From Polytrichum commune (Eukaryota; Streptophyta; Polytrichopsida; Polytrichales; Polytrichaceae), in contig OX485805.1 in assembly GCA_950295325.1 (NCBI GenBank), forward strand, positions 19,021,501-19,085,500: DNA of 64,000 nucleotides, read 5' to 3'. The stretch's first letter is position 1; every line of letters begins with the position of its first letter. Shown here one piece after another: positions 39,746 through 52,273 of this stretch. A model generated the notes under the pieces. It saw only the letters and a program-made list of their open reading frames with translations, ran no database searches and was not told where the DNA came from. The translations under genes and the position numbers were made by a program.

Positions 39746-42700
39746 ACTAGAATAGATTTGCAAATTTCTCAATGACACAAGACAAGTAGATTTGCAGATT
39801 TTTCAATGATGCATGTCAATTGTCCATGGTTCATATGCTTGTAGTGATTCAAACTTTAGAGTCATCTGATTATTCGATATCTTTGTAAGAATTGGACTCA
39901 TGGGACATAACATTATTCAGTCGCATGGTTGTGTTCCATTCCATATTTAGCATCTGACATGGACCTCCAATATGATAACTAGGGTCATGGAACCGACCCA
40001 CATAGTGAAAATATGTTATGAGAACATTAAGTTATTTCCTACTTTTAAAGCTTTAGAATAATCACAGAGGTGGTGGCAACGGCAACCCATTCAATTATTG
40101 GTGTTGATCACTCATTTTTCATAATAAGGGCTGGGTCAGACCTTGAATCTTCTCCCATACTCATTTTGCCTTGCATTAAAAAAAATAAAAAATAAACAAA
40201 AAAAAAACAAGCAATGGCCCTAGTGTGAACACTTCCAACTCCAAAGACATGTTTGACATTTGGAACAATTATGAAATTGTGTCTTATGCAGTGAGCAATT
40301 GCAAATCACGAAGATCATCATTTTCAGTTTTGAAAGTAGACTTGAGATCATACAAAACATATAATATAAGAGATCATAGTGTAGATTCACTTTCTCTTTT
40401 AAAAAATCACATGGGTTTCCTAAAATTCTTGACTACTGGACCCTATAATAATTAACATTTTTTGGGCACATTAGTCCAATCTCATCATAACACGAGTTTT
40501 TTTTTTGTGCATGTTCGCAACAACAAGCCATGGGTTATACCACTCAAATATTCAAATGAAAAATGAACATAGCATTACTCAGCTAATGAGTTATGTTTAA
40601 CTGCCCTAACTTCATATTCAATTTAAAGCACTACGATCTGGCATCCGGAGTCTTTATTCTCGAATCTAATGTTGGGCCCAAGAACACAATTCATCGACTG
40701 AGTAATGCCATGAACACGTAAGGCCCACGTAGCTTACAATGCCATGATGCCACATTTGCTCATGGAAATGCACTCTTATTTTAGGCATATGCAACTTGAA
40801 TGTGTCAATTGGCAAGCTAAATGAGGTGTGTATAATAAATGAAATAGGTTCTAAAACTGGTTCCACGCTAGAACTTGTCCTCCACTACAACCTTGGCATT
40901 GAGTTGGGGCCGCGTCGAAGCATTTTGTTGAAGGGGTTTTTTTTTTTGTGGGGGGGGGGGGGGGAACATTGACTAAGGTCTTTGGATGTTATCTGGTTCC
41001 TTTTTTCATGTTCTCCAACTTCTACCAATTAAATTTACACAATAACATCTCTGTTGCATTAGCAAATCTAAGGTGCAACATCAACAAAAACTAGGTTGAA
41101 AATCAACCTTCCCATCATCTAGTTATGGTTTTGGAAAGTGCATGTTTGTTGATTCCTTGAAAGCATGCATAGGTCTTCCGAATTGTATTCACTATTGAGT
41201 GTAGAGTAGTGAATCAAATTTGAAGATGTAGTCCAATCTCTTTGAAACATGTGTGTTTATGGTGTTGTTCTTTGATTTGCACCTAACCACACACCAATCA
41301 AATATAGGGGTTTGATCAATAAAAGTAAAAGGGGAAGTGAATCCAACATGCAAAGGTAGTAAATTTCAAAGTTCAACTAAGGCTCCAACTATAATATTCT
41401 TTGCCGCAAGCAACAAAATTTGAGTGACGCCTTGGGGCATTTCAAGATCAAACATTATGAAATATGTATTTGGCAAGAGCAAAAACATTCTCAAGTTGCC
41501 TAGGAAAAAACTCACCCATTTCCTCTTCTGCTCTTACTATGCCACTTCTGCTCTTATAATATCATTGAAAATGACACACACTTTGTATTGGAGTGTCCCC
41601 TATATAATTTTAGTAGAGTTAAGTTACAATCACTATTTGAGATGTAGTTCCAAGAAGTCTTTCAATTGAACCATCAAGTCGATATTGGCCTCTATCTCAC
41701 GGAGGCTACCACACTCCGCCACTCTAGAGATTTAGCCAGTTTGACACCATCATGATGTGCTTTTAGTCCCATAAGCCTCTTGGCTTCCCAGACTTCAAAA
41801 TCAATTTCATTTCATTTGTCATTTATTCCCAAATCTATCTACTTTGTCATTATATCTCGGCCAAATGCATGGCATATATTTCACTTCACTTGGTGGGCAT
41901 GAATAAGTCATGATCAACTGGTGGAAATTTGTAGACTCTGATTCAATCTAAAAATCTGCTTCTAACTCGGCACTAATATTCTAGCAACACTACTTCCCTC
42001 CCTTTAGGGTGAGTTGCCAAGCAACTTAAGGATGTTATGAGGAGAGTCAATGATGAGTTGCGATACCATAGAAGCAAGACATCCAGCTACTCAAGCCATT
42101 TATGGGACATAAAGCGGAGGTTATAGATAAAAAAATTCTCTCCATGAATAGGAAAGCACATGGGAATAGCTGAGAAGTGCTCTCTATTTGGATGAGTGAC
42201 CACTTATTCTCACAATTTGAAGTTCAAGGAAATAAAAGTATGGGAGTTCTAGGGAATGGAAAGCCTTGCCGAACACGGTAAATGCCTTGTCGCCTCTCTC
42301 TTTTTGCCTCACGCAGTTTTATGCTTCACAATAGACATCTCAAGCGATTAGTATAAATCTCGGAATGTGAACATGATATCTAGATGGTTACTATGCAAGA
42401 ATCCATTAACAAAAGAAAACATCTATCGTAACACAGGATTGTCAAATGTTGAAATCTTCCTGTGCAAAACCTGAGTCGATTGACTTTTGACCAATTATCC
42501 CACCAACTACAGGGAAAACAAAATATCACTAAATTACATACATAGCAAGGTACTACACAGTGGCAAAACTACCTTTGACCATCTGCAAACATTTATCTCA
42601 AATTTCAGTGCATACATTGTTCCACAGTTTACCTTGTTTGAGACATGACATGACATGACATGACAAGCTCACATTTGCAGTAAGAATACAGGGGGGCAAA

Positions 42701-43228
42701 TACTGACCACAATACACATGTCAGGTGAAGGTTCACATATTACATGCAAATCGGATCTCAAACAAGGGCCAACTTTGCAAGTAGAAATAGTGTTCTGACA
42801 TATTCACTGGGGGGAGAGCCCACTTTTGTCATATAGTTGCTATGTCATAGTGCAAAAAGATAATCGAGGATGAAAGGGGAACTGAACAGTAGAGACAGGA
42901 AACAGATGACAACAATATAGATCACTTTTCATGTGCAAATAGAAGAAACGAAACAAATGGTACAACTAGAACTAGAACCTACAACAGTCCGTGATAAGAA
43001 ATTTTGTGAATAATACAGATGTTCAGCTGCAAAATGGACCACCCAGCACCATACATGTGAGGATTGGGTGATAACCTCAAGTATCTGAAAATCCCACACT
43101 GGTCAAGCCTCTGAATGCCGTTCTCACAGATGACATGGCCGCACCTTGACACAATCATGTGCGAAATGATTTTGGAACAGTCCTTGAGAGTAGAGAAGAC
43201 CGTAAGCGCATGTTTGACGATATTGGAG
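39746..43228. other. Intergenic; dispersed repeats and the 3' flank of the TMEM33-like gene
   Basis: 41090-41300 is a partial copy of the dispersed repeat seen at 11826-12150. Around 39750-39815 a ~40 bp block (AGATTTGCARATTT, CAATGA) is duplicated. Poly-T/poly-G tracts lie at 40928-40964. The last few hundred bases before 43229 are expected to be 3' UTR of the minus-strand gene. No other gene seen. Confidence 0.4.
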
Positions 43229-46200
43229 CTAATTGAGGAACCAGTTGCGCACATAATCAAGTGGACGTTGCAGAAATGGCGCGAATCGGTTGACCAGTGG
43301 GTTTACACGGGCACCTATCTTAGACCAGAGTTGTTGGTGGTAGATTGAGATGCCAGGTGCCCTGTAGAAGAGCTTCAGCAACTGAGAGCATCATCCCACA
43401 AAGAACACCAACTATTAGAAGAGAAGGAAAAGCATGAGATCGACTCTCCAGCATGAATTTAGGTGACAAAATTTACCAAATGTAAAATTAACTAATGAAT
43501 ATAATTCTCCATTCTAAGCTAGGATAAAATTTCTGCAAAACAGTCCTCCCACATTGTAATATGTACCACAACTGAAAGTTAAAAGAATATACATCATTAT
43601 TTTATTAAGAAAATGCAGTGAGCCATCAACTTTGTGGTAAAAGGGGGAAAGTGGTGATTGTCCAACCTGCCAGTATATTAAGGCTTGCACAAAGTTCCGT
43701 TGAGGGCTGCATCCACAACACAGAAAGATTAAGAACAGATGCGCTTTCTGGAGAAAGTGAATACTCAACTGATCTCAATGCTGTAAACACAAGCTGAGAC
43801 CTCTAGCTGATACACAAAGACTTCAAAAACTACTGCTATCAGCTACTTTCAGTGAAGGCGGATTGCAGTAAAGTCAGGGACAATTCTGTAACAACATTTG
43901 TGAACCACTTTGCAATGTTTCATAAGATCGCCCTCTCCTGTAGAGGGCAGTCAGTACTTTCACCACGAGGATCAGATATACATGACTACTTGAGAGGATG
44001 TGGTTGTGATAGTGGTTGTGATTATGGTTGTCAGACCCACCTTCAACCACAACTGCTCCTTTTTCTGTTTAAACACAACTACTGGCCATAAAAGTTGTGG
44101 TTCAGAAAGTGAACAAAAGTGCTTGGATTGTGGGGTCATATCCCCCATGGTGGTAGGCGTTTCATTTACTGAGAATTCCAACGGTTCCAGTGGGAATGAA
44201 AAATCTAAATTTTATCCATACCTAGCCTAAGTTATATTTGTGCAAGTTTGTAAACAAAAAATATTGGAAATTCTAAATAAACCCAGTGGAATATACATTT
44301 ACTAACCCACATTTCGAAATATACTTATGCTGACATACCAGAAAGTGCAGATTTACAGATATTTAATGAGCAATTGTTTGTAGAGCAATTCAATAATGGG
44401 GAGCAGAACATCAGCAGGACCACGAAGATTGATTTATGTTACACACAGGGACTGCAGTAAACATACCAAGGCACCTAGGACTTGGAGAAATAGTTTGAGC
44501 AGGACACAAGATCTCAAAGTAGAGTGATGGCCTCCTATATCTTCTCCTGTAAATTGGCCTTGAAGTTCTATCCTGATGCCACATAGTAACTACAAACAAA
44601 ACAGAGCCAAAGAAAACTACAAAGCATCCCCAACAATGGTTACACTAGGGGTAGCTGTAGTCATGGTTGTGGTTTAATTTCTTTAGTTCTCTTTCTGTGA
44701 AAAATGCAACAAAAATGCTCACCACAATCACAATCACCCCTACTCAATGTACCCCACTACTCCATATGGTTGACCACCGTGAGCATGGTTATCCATGTTA
44801 ATGTGGCACCATTAGAGAACTTCCAAGGCCAAGGTTTGGGGAGAAAGTTGAGACAACACCTTAACACTGTGATCCAAGGCCAACAAGGACTATTACCGCT
44901 TTAACTTCTTCTCAAGTCCAAGGAATAAACCAGCGATAGATTGCAATTTGAAGTTCAACCCCACCATCAACCACAACCACAAACACAACCATTTGCAAAG
45001 TCCAAGTGTGAATGATAAAAAGAGTTGTTGTGGTTGAATGTGGTGGTTAACCACAACAACAACCACCCTTCGTAGTGTAAACAACCCTTCAACCACCCTC
45101 AACAATGCCTTGTATCGGAGTTGGGCAAGTAGGTGTAGATGTAAGTTGTGGTTGTGGCTGCAATCAATGACCTTCATACCTCCTTATCCCTCCAAAATAG
45201 AACCAAAGTAACCACAACCACCAACCACCATGGTTGTGGTTGTGTGAACAGCCCTTCAGCTTGTTCACAAATAGTAGCTGAACATTTCATCTAATTTCCA
45301 AAAGACACGAACTCAACCAAAGAGAGAGAAAACTCACGTGACAAACATGAATATAAGTGTGAAGCCAATCCCAATCTCTGCATTAGCACTTATTGTGTAT
45401 AGCATCGTCTGATTATTCACCAGCAACTCGCATGGCGTTTGTAGATACCTCCTGTTCAATGCCAAACCAATAAACAGAATTGATGCAAGTGCAAAGTCCA
45501 TCCATATCTAACATACCATATTAATTCTTATATGCTCTGTGAACTAGCAATAGCAAAACAAATGCACTCCCATGTGCTGGGAACAGTTGTGATCAGATAA
45601 TTTCAACAATGGAGATAAAAAAAAAAAACATGTCCTGATTGAATGCATACTTGTAAATGTGACCAGTGTTGAAATTTCTTCTCAGAATCACTGCTACTTG
45701 CTCCAATGATCGAAGGAAGACAGGGATCACCGCAACTGCATACATCAGAGCTTTTCAGAACTTGAGCACTGGTACTATTAACATGCAGATATCTTCATCA
45801 AAGAATCTGAATGCAGTTCAAGTGTCAACTCAAGGGCAACTTAAGGACAATCCTTATTAAGGTTTGACGTGTCTACTGATGATGTGTTGAGTATTGACCA
45901 ATGAGATACTCAGAAAGACTGACTTACATTTCACTGGGTTGATAGATGAGAAGAAAATGAGGGAGAACATAAATGAGAGGAAATTCTTGGAAGGCACTAC
46001 TGTTTGCATCCATTCTTGCAAGCCTTGGAGATTCCAAGTGCGAGGTCTCTGCAAAACAATCATCAACCATTCCCTACGTCAGTAATTGATCATAACATTT
46101 GTATCTCAAGATAGTGTATTAGAGTGGAAAAAGCCATTTTGTACCATTCCTAGATCCAGTTCTCAAGTATGTAAGTGTCTTCATAGCTAACTTCATAACA

Positions 46201-49200
46201 TACCATATGCTATGCAGCTCAAGCACAGAGAAAATTTGTTACTTACAGCAGCCACAACATAGAAATATGACACAAATACTTGAACTATTTAAAGCCACCC
46301 ATGATTCTGCACTAGAACTTAATTTAAAAGCACAAATAAGAGGATGAATAATCAAAACCACCAGTCCCTCTTGATCCATTGGTCCCTATGGTTCACATTA
46401 CAATCTAATCCTCCACATCGTTGACAAACTTCCCCTGATAGTGCACACACGTGTCAAATTTTTTAGAGTGGTAGATAGAGCTGCAGAGTAATTCATTCAA
46501 CAACATTATGTTATATTGACCTTTAAACAATTAGGGAAAGTGCAGAATGCATCATACTCGATTTTCCTGGTACAGACAATGAGCGCATGCAATGGCTGAA
46601 CCTGCCAACGAGAAGCGGTAGCCACGGTCTACAATACCCCTTGGCAGAAAAGGGAATATGGCAAACACTGCCATCACGACCACCTGACAACCAGTAAACA
46701 AAGGATGTCAGAAGAGACTAATACTTTGCAGAACAAATAAAAGCCTCACAGAGCAATATGCAGCACTAAAATAAGCATCCATTGTGTGCCTTCAGAACAA
46801 TTAAAACCATGAAATAGACCTATTTATTCTGGACCAGATGTGGCCTATCACATACAAATACCACAGGAACAAAGTTCAATGCCCCCTGTTCTGGGAATCA
46901 GGTCCATAGGACAAACCAAGACTTGCTAGCCCTATAACCTAGGCAGCTAAGGAATTTAAGCAAAAGGCATGTGAGAGATACCCAAGCGTTGTTCAACAGT
47001 TGAAAAGACTTCTGGTCAAGCTTCAAAGTGCCATCAACTTGAGGTGAAGGTCTTGCTGCTGGCCGAGGTGGAATACTTCCTTCTGTGCTACGTGCTGGAC
47101 CACCTGAATGTCCTCACAGCACACATAACAAATTAGTAACTGCCCACTCACTGAGGCAGAATCCAGCCTATCACAACTTAGATGTACATGTAACCCTGGC
47201 TTACACCCACATCAAACACTCACAGTAAATGTCTACCTACAAATTGATAAAATGTTGACTACTGAAGAATGAGAATCTATGATGTCAGCTTTTAGGTAGT
47301 GGTATTTCATCTGGCTGAACATTCAATACAAAATGATGAATCTTGACAGTGATGCTAAACATTTGGAGCACCAACCTTGCAGTGAGATTCTTAGTTGTAC
47401 CTGTATTAACTGATCGTTGTTGTGTTGTTGATGATGTGCGAGGAGGTGCAGAGCTATCCTTCAAGCTTGAAAGAGGCTCTACCTGAAGTTCAGAATCCTG
47501 TCCAAGACAAGTTTAAGTTATTGCCTGGTTCATTTTGAAAGATTTTAGGCCGCAAGAGCATTATAATTACTTGCATGGTTAGATTTTAAAATACTCATGC
47601 AAAATTGACCCATAACTACAGTTCCAAGAAGGGCTTCCAAAACCCTTCACTTTCAAACTAGAAATAATCAAATTAGACAACAGAGAGATAAAAGAACCTC
47701 AAAGCATTTTCCTCTGTCCTCCCAATGTCAACTAGCACCTTCATCTGCAGATTCTTTAAATTAAAGTGCCAGCACTGTATGACCATTGTTTTGACGACAA
47801 TTGCAATACATAAGAACAATATTGTCGTCAAACGCTTGCTTCTAAAAAGTGATTTAAGTGTACACACACATTGACCTACAGGATGTCAGCTAGTGATTAT
47901 AGGTGAGGAGAGCATGACCTAGACCCACTTAAAATTAAACAATTCAGACATGAATAGCAACAGGTGGATCTTGTTGCATCAGTAAAACCGGAAGCCTACT
48001 TCCAGGTTTAAAAATTACCAGCATTTGAAGAAATAATTCTCGTCTACATAATCTTCAAGCCACCAACTAGCTCTTAGACGAAGGTTATGGGATAAGTGTT
48101 TGCACCACAGCCCAAATTATTTGCCACCTGGTGACCGATGAGCTGCCCTTCTCAATCTAGCATTGCCTTCATGGGACCTCTTAAAACTTACTAAATGTTC
48201 ACAAGTGCAGCCTTGTACTCAATAGCCATGGCTTTCTTGCTCTCATCTTTGAGCCATATCTAAGCTAAAAAAGAGACTCACTGAAGTGCGTGTGTGGATC
48301 ACCAAGGAAATTATATTGAAAGAGAGTAAGGTAAAGAATCAGTGTGCCATGTGACATCAACCTCAAAAATCTCCTTCCACCTCTTAGGTCTAGGGAGTGA
48401 TATGTGCACTCTGACAAAGGGATTTATTCCCCCAAATTAAACGACTGCTTTACATAGATGTATACGTGAAGACTAGGGTTTAATGTCAGATATTTTAGTT
48501 TTACAGTAGAGAATTTCAAAGGAGGGAGCATACAATGTAGCGCCATATTGAAGCTAAGACAGGGACTTGCTGAATGCACATGTGGATCAGCAAGGACCTT
48601 AAATTGGGAGAGAGTAAAGTAAAGAATCAGTGTGCAATGTGACATTAACCTTGAAAACTTCCTAGCACCTCTTACATCTCGACAGTGATTTGTGCACTCT
48701 AACATCAGGGATATATTTACACAATCAATTGATTGCTCTACATTGATGTATGCGTGAAAGACTAGGGAATAGTATCAGGAGTTTTATTTACAACAGAGAA
48801 GTTCAAAGCAGGGGAGCATACAATGTATTGAAACAGAGTATAGCAAGGGTTCAGTGTGCAATGTGGCATTGACCTCAAAAACTTCCTGCAACCTTTAAGG
48901 CCTCGAGAGTAATTTTTGCAGTCTGACAGCAGGGATATATTTCTACAACCAATTAACTGCTCTCCCTTGAGGTATACATGAAAGGCTAGGGTTTAGTGTT
49001 TGGACTTTATTTTTACAATAGAGGATTTTAAAGCAGGGAAGCATAACTGTAGTGCCATATCCAAGCTAAAAAATGCACCACCAAGGAACTTAAATTGTAA
49101 CATGACATTGACCTCGAAAACTACCTGCTATATTTCAGGTCTAGAGATTAATTTGTGCAGTCTGACATTAGAGATTCATGTCCACAATCTATTGAATGCT

Positions 49201-49936
49201 CTACAGTGATGTATACATGAAGGACTAGGGTTTAGTATCAGGAGTTTTATTTTACAATAAAGGATTTCAAAGCAGGAGAGCATACGATGTAACGCCATAT
49301 CCAAGCTAAAAGTGGACCACCAAGGAACTTAAACTGCAATGTGATATTAACCTCAAAAACTTCTTGCCACCTTCTAGATCTCGAGAGTAATTTGTGCACT
49401 ATGACATCAGGGATCCATGTCCACAAACAATTGACTGCCCGACATTGATGTATACTTGAAAGACTAGGATTTAGTTTCAGGAGTTTTATTTTACAACAGA
49501 GGATTTCAAGGCAGAGGAGCATACGATGTAGTGCCATATCCAAGCTAAAACATGAACCACCAAGGAACTTGAATTGCAACGTGACATTGACCTCGAAACC
49601 TTCCTGCCACTTTTAGGTCTCGAGAGTAATTTATGCACTATGGCATTAGGGATGTATTTCCACAATCAAATTGACTGCTCTACATTGATGTATACATGAA
49701 ACGCTAGAGTTTAGTGTTATGACTTTAAAATTTACAGTAGAGGATTTCAAAGCAGGGAAGCATACAATGTATCGCTGGTAATACTTGAGCTGGAAATGTT
49801 TCTGGACATCGGGGCGAGTGCTCATTTGCTGCGGGAGAAGCACATTGGACCAGTAATCCGCCCACCGGGAGTCCTTGTCATACTCGTACGCTTCCGCTGC
49901 CGCTCGCCTTTCCTCTTGGCTCTTCTCGCCCCCCAT
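43229..49936 (-). CDS. Multi-pass membrane protein, TMEM33-like (At3g02420 type), nine exons
   Basis: Assembled as nine exons with GT-AG introns and agreeing phases: 49936-49766, 47497-47401, 47103-46982, 46683-46558, 46048-45928, 45735-45651, 45451-45338, 43706-43667, 43381-43229, giving 342 aa. The product matches my memory of the plant family of Arabidopsis At3g02420 (about 348 aa), which has been mislabelled as a flavonoid reductase; I associate it with TMEM33/Pom33 ER-nuclear-envelope proteins. Seen: charged N-terminus ending YYQRYI, a Ser/Pro/Arg-rich linker at 65-115, hydrophobic segments at about 131-148, 150-165, 190-206, 213-232 and 258-279, RPRTWNLQGLQ at 173-183, RRNF at 232-235, PQRNFVQALIYWQ at 280-292 and a C-terminus WSKIGARVNPLVNRFAPFL. 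No catalytic motif is visible. Exon 8 has only 40 nt. Intron 1 is filled with tandem repeats; intron 7 contains a GTGGTT-rich insertion. Function in plants is not settled; ER or nuclear-envelope shaping is inference. Confidence 0.9.
44632..45253. mobile_element. GTGGTT-rich palindromic insertion in intron 7 of the TMEM33-like gene
   Basis: Many copies of GTGGTT and AACCAC face each other; the clearest palindrome centres on GGTGGTTAACCAC near 45045-45060. AACAATGGTTACACTAGGG at the left, GTAGTGTAAACAACCC at about 45075-45090 and GTGTGAACAGCCC at 45243-45255 look like transposon ends of the GGG..TTTACAC type seen elsewhere in the window. Element limits and target duplication are uncertain; it may be two nested elements. 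Confidence 0.4.
48255..49770 (-). repeat. ~240 bp tandem array in intron 1, overlapping the exon 1 donor
   Basis: About six units. The landmark GCATACAATGTA or a close variant lies at 48528, 48815, 49040, 49280, 49519 and 49760, giving periods of 287, 225, 240, 239 and 241 bp. Other shared blocks (plus strand): TGTGGATCACCAAGGAA, 'GACATTGACCTCGAAAAC', GTCTCGAGAGTAATTTGTGC, 'GACTAGGGTTTAGT', 'GATTTCAAAGCAGG'. The last unit runs into the end of exon 1, so the copies contain decayed versions of the exon 1 end and its splice donor. Confidence 0.88.
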
Positions 49937-51855
49937 CGCTGCCACAGAAAACAAAAAAAACAAAAGAAAAAATCACACGAGTAAACTCACCGTAACCTCG
50001 CCCCGGCTTGCAACTTTCCTAATAGAAAAGTCCCTAAGCCTCTCCCCCTCAAGTTGTGCAAATGAAACGAAGATTCCGAAACTATTTCTGATCAGTTCCG
50101 TCACCAACATACCTCCAATCGTGCAAACTTTGCCTAATTAAGAAACTCTCGTTCTCTATTTCTGTGTTGTCTTGCTTCTTCCTCTCCGACAGTGTAAAGG
50201 CAGGGCGTTACAGACAAGAGACTATCTACGCGATTCGTAGATATTAAGTTTTACCTGTACCAAATAGGAAGATCTTTGTTTTTACCTGTACCAAACGGGA
50301 ACACAATGGGACGCAAGGGGCTTCCAGAAGGTCAGGAAGGATGATGATGTGGCAACATGATACTCCACGTAACATGTTCAAAATCGGAAGAGTAATAGGG
50401 CTGGGGAGGATATTCTTGAAGAATAATGATGCCTTGCCTTGTTAGTATTACCATTAATAATACCTTCTTAAAAATGAGATTGTGTGCAAAATGTATGCAT
50501 GGGAGTCATGATGCATGGGTTGGAATCTTGGACCGGGGTCGAGTCTTTGAAGTTTGCCGCATTAATGATTTGACAACTTAGTGCAATGATCCTTGGGCGG
50601 GATTCGACAAGTCATGTTTCTTGCTTGAGAATTATAACATAGTGACATGCACATGCCTACAACTAAAGCATGCATTGCAATAAGGATAGATTATGTATGT
50701 CAGGGTGGCCACACACGTTCCAAAATGTCGGTGTCAAAACGGAGTTTGGAAAGCCAAGGTAAAAGAATTTCAGCTTGGACATGTGCCTAACTTCAAGAAG
50801 CTTGATTTCAAGGTTCGTCCCTCGTTTATTGGGTATTAACATCTAGTTTCAACTCCATTTCAAGACAGCGGTTTGGAAAGGCTTGAAACCTCCGTTTCCG
50901 ATCGGAGTTGGAAACAAACAGTTTTAACTGGAGAAATAAAAAGGGATTGGCTTTGAAACCAAGCTCCTCGAAGTTAAGCATGTGTCAAGGCCTTGGCTTA
51001 CCGAATTCCATTTCGGAACCTGCACTTTCAAATGCATATGGCCTTCCCTTCATAGGGAGGGTACAACTGTTGGGTAAAGGTGTGGTTTCCGAATAGGTTC
51101 ACCTAATTTTTATCCAACACTATGTAATTGGTGAACCTCAAAGGATATTTTGCCATGTGTTGTACATTTCCATGCATATCATGTAGAGTTTTTTGGTATC
51201 TATGTAAAGATGTTCATCCAGAAGATGAAAATGCAATGAAATATTTTGAAGTATACGCTTGTCTATTTATATAAAATATATCAAAGATTCCAAATCAATC
51301 TAATGGATACATGCAATTGGGCTCAACAAGCCCTCGACCTAGGAGACTTGTTTTACTAGAGCCATGCATTCAAGATGGACGAGTTTACGCAAACATGACA
51401 ATACTCCAGCCACACCTCCTTACATCAACCATCATTCATTGTCATTCATTATATATGTATAATATTGGCTCTCCATCTTTTTCAAATAAATTATCAACAC
51501 ATGTATTGATTTTCTCATGCATTACAAGATTTGTAATGCATGAGGATGTCATAAAGTGACCAAAGGGAGCACATCACTCATCACTCATGAACTTAATTAT
51601 GATGAAATTCACAATGCCTAACTACAAGTTATGTGGACAAGCGTCGTCACAACTAAGGCATAGATTTGGACAATTAGTAAGCCATCAACTATTTTCTTCA
51701 CCAGAAGAAAATATATTTCAAGTACTTGAGATATTAGGGAAGGGTCTTTAATTTGCCAATGATGGATATTAACTAGCTCTTTGGTCAATGAATAAAAGGG
51801 TGTTCCATGGGATAAGGGCCCATTCTCTTACAATGTCTACTACACATTGTATACC
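49937..51855. other. 5' flank of the TMEM33-like gene, then intergenic
   Basis: The region just above 49936 should hold promoter and 5' UTR of the minus-strand gene; an A-rich tract lies at 49950-49975. No TATA box could be chosen with confidence. A foldback element lies at 50725-51015. No further gene was seen; the 62-codon frame at 50908-51096 falls largely inside the foldback. Confidence 0.4.
50725..51015. mobile_element. Foldback element with ~90 bp imperfect inverted arms
   Basis: The left arm (about 50728-50818) contains GGAAAGCCAAGG, GACATGTGCCTAACTTC, AAGAAGCTTGATTTCAA; the right arm, reverse-complemented (about 50925-51012), contains GGTAAGCCAAGGCC, GACACATGCTTAACTTC and GAGGAGCTTGGTTTCAA. 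The central part is also inverted (AAACCTCCGTTTCC against GGAGTTGGAAAC). No coding capacity and no clear target duplication. Confidence 0.55.
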
Positions 51856-51857
51856 TA

Positions 51858-52271
51858 CTCCCTCTGTTTCAGAATAAAAGTTATGTCTAGACATAAATTG
51901 CGGTACGCAATAAAGATACATTTGGTGAAATTTTTATCAAACTTCGCCAAACGAACTGGAATGTTGCCAAAAACAATGTAAATGTTGTTGCTAATGAACT
52001 ACCAAGTCAAATAACAGTTTACACTTGTTTAATAATTTATATTTGGACTCGATGGTGTCAACGCACATCAACGCGGTTTTGTGTATGAGCTCGATCGGTG
52101 TCAATCGTCAATGGCGATGAACAGACGTTATTATGAACACCCCTAGCTCACCGGAAAGCGCTTAGTGAGAGCTATGCAACGCACACAGTTTCGTGCTAAA
52201 AGTACGAAAAATGACCTTAATTAAGCCCACGAATTTTCTTAAACATAACTTTTATTCTGAAACGGAGGGAG
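51858..52271. mobile_element. Stowaway-type (Tc1/mariner) MITE, 414 bp
   Basis: Left end CTCCCTCTGTTTCAGAATAA and right end (reverse complement) CTCCCTCCGTTTCAGAATAA, continuing AAGTTATGT, match over ~29 bp with one mismatch and are flanked by TA (51856-51857 and 52272-52273). CTCCCTCCGTT ends with TA duplication are the signature of Stowaway/mariner MITEs, best known from grasses. No transposase inside. Confidence 0.92.
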
Positions 52272-52273
52272 TA

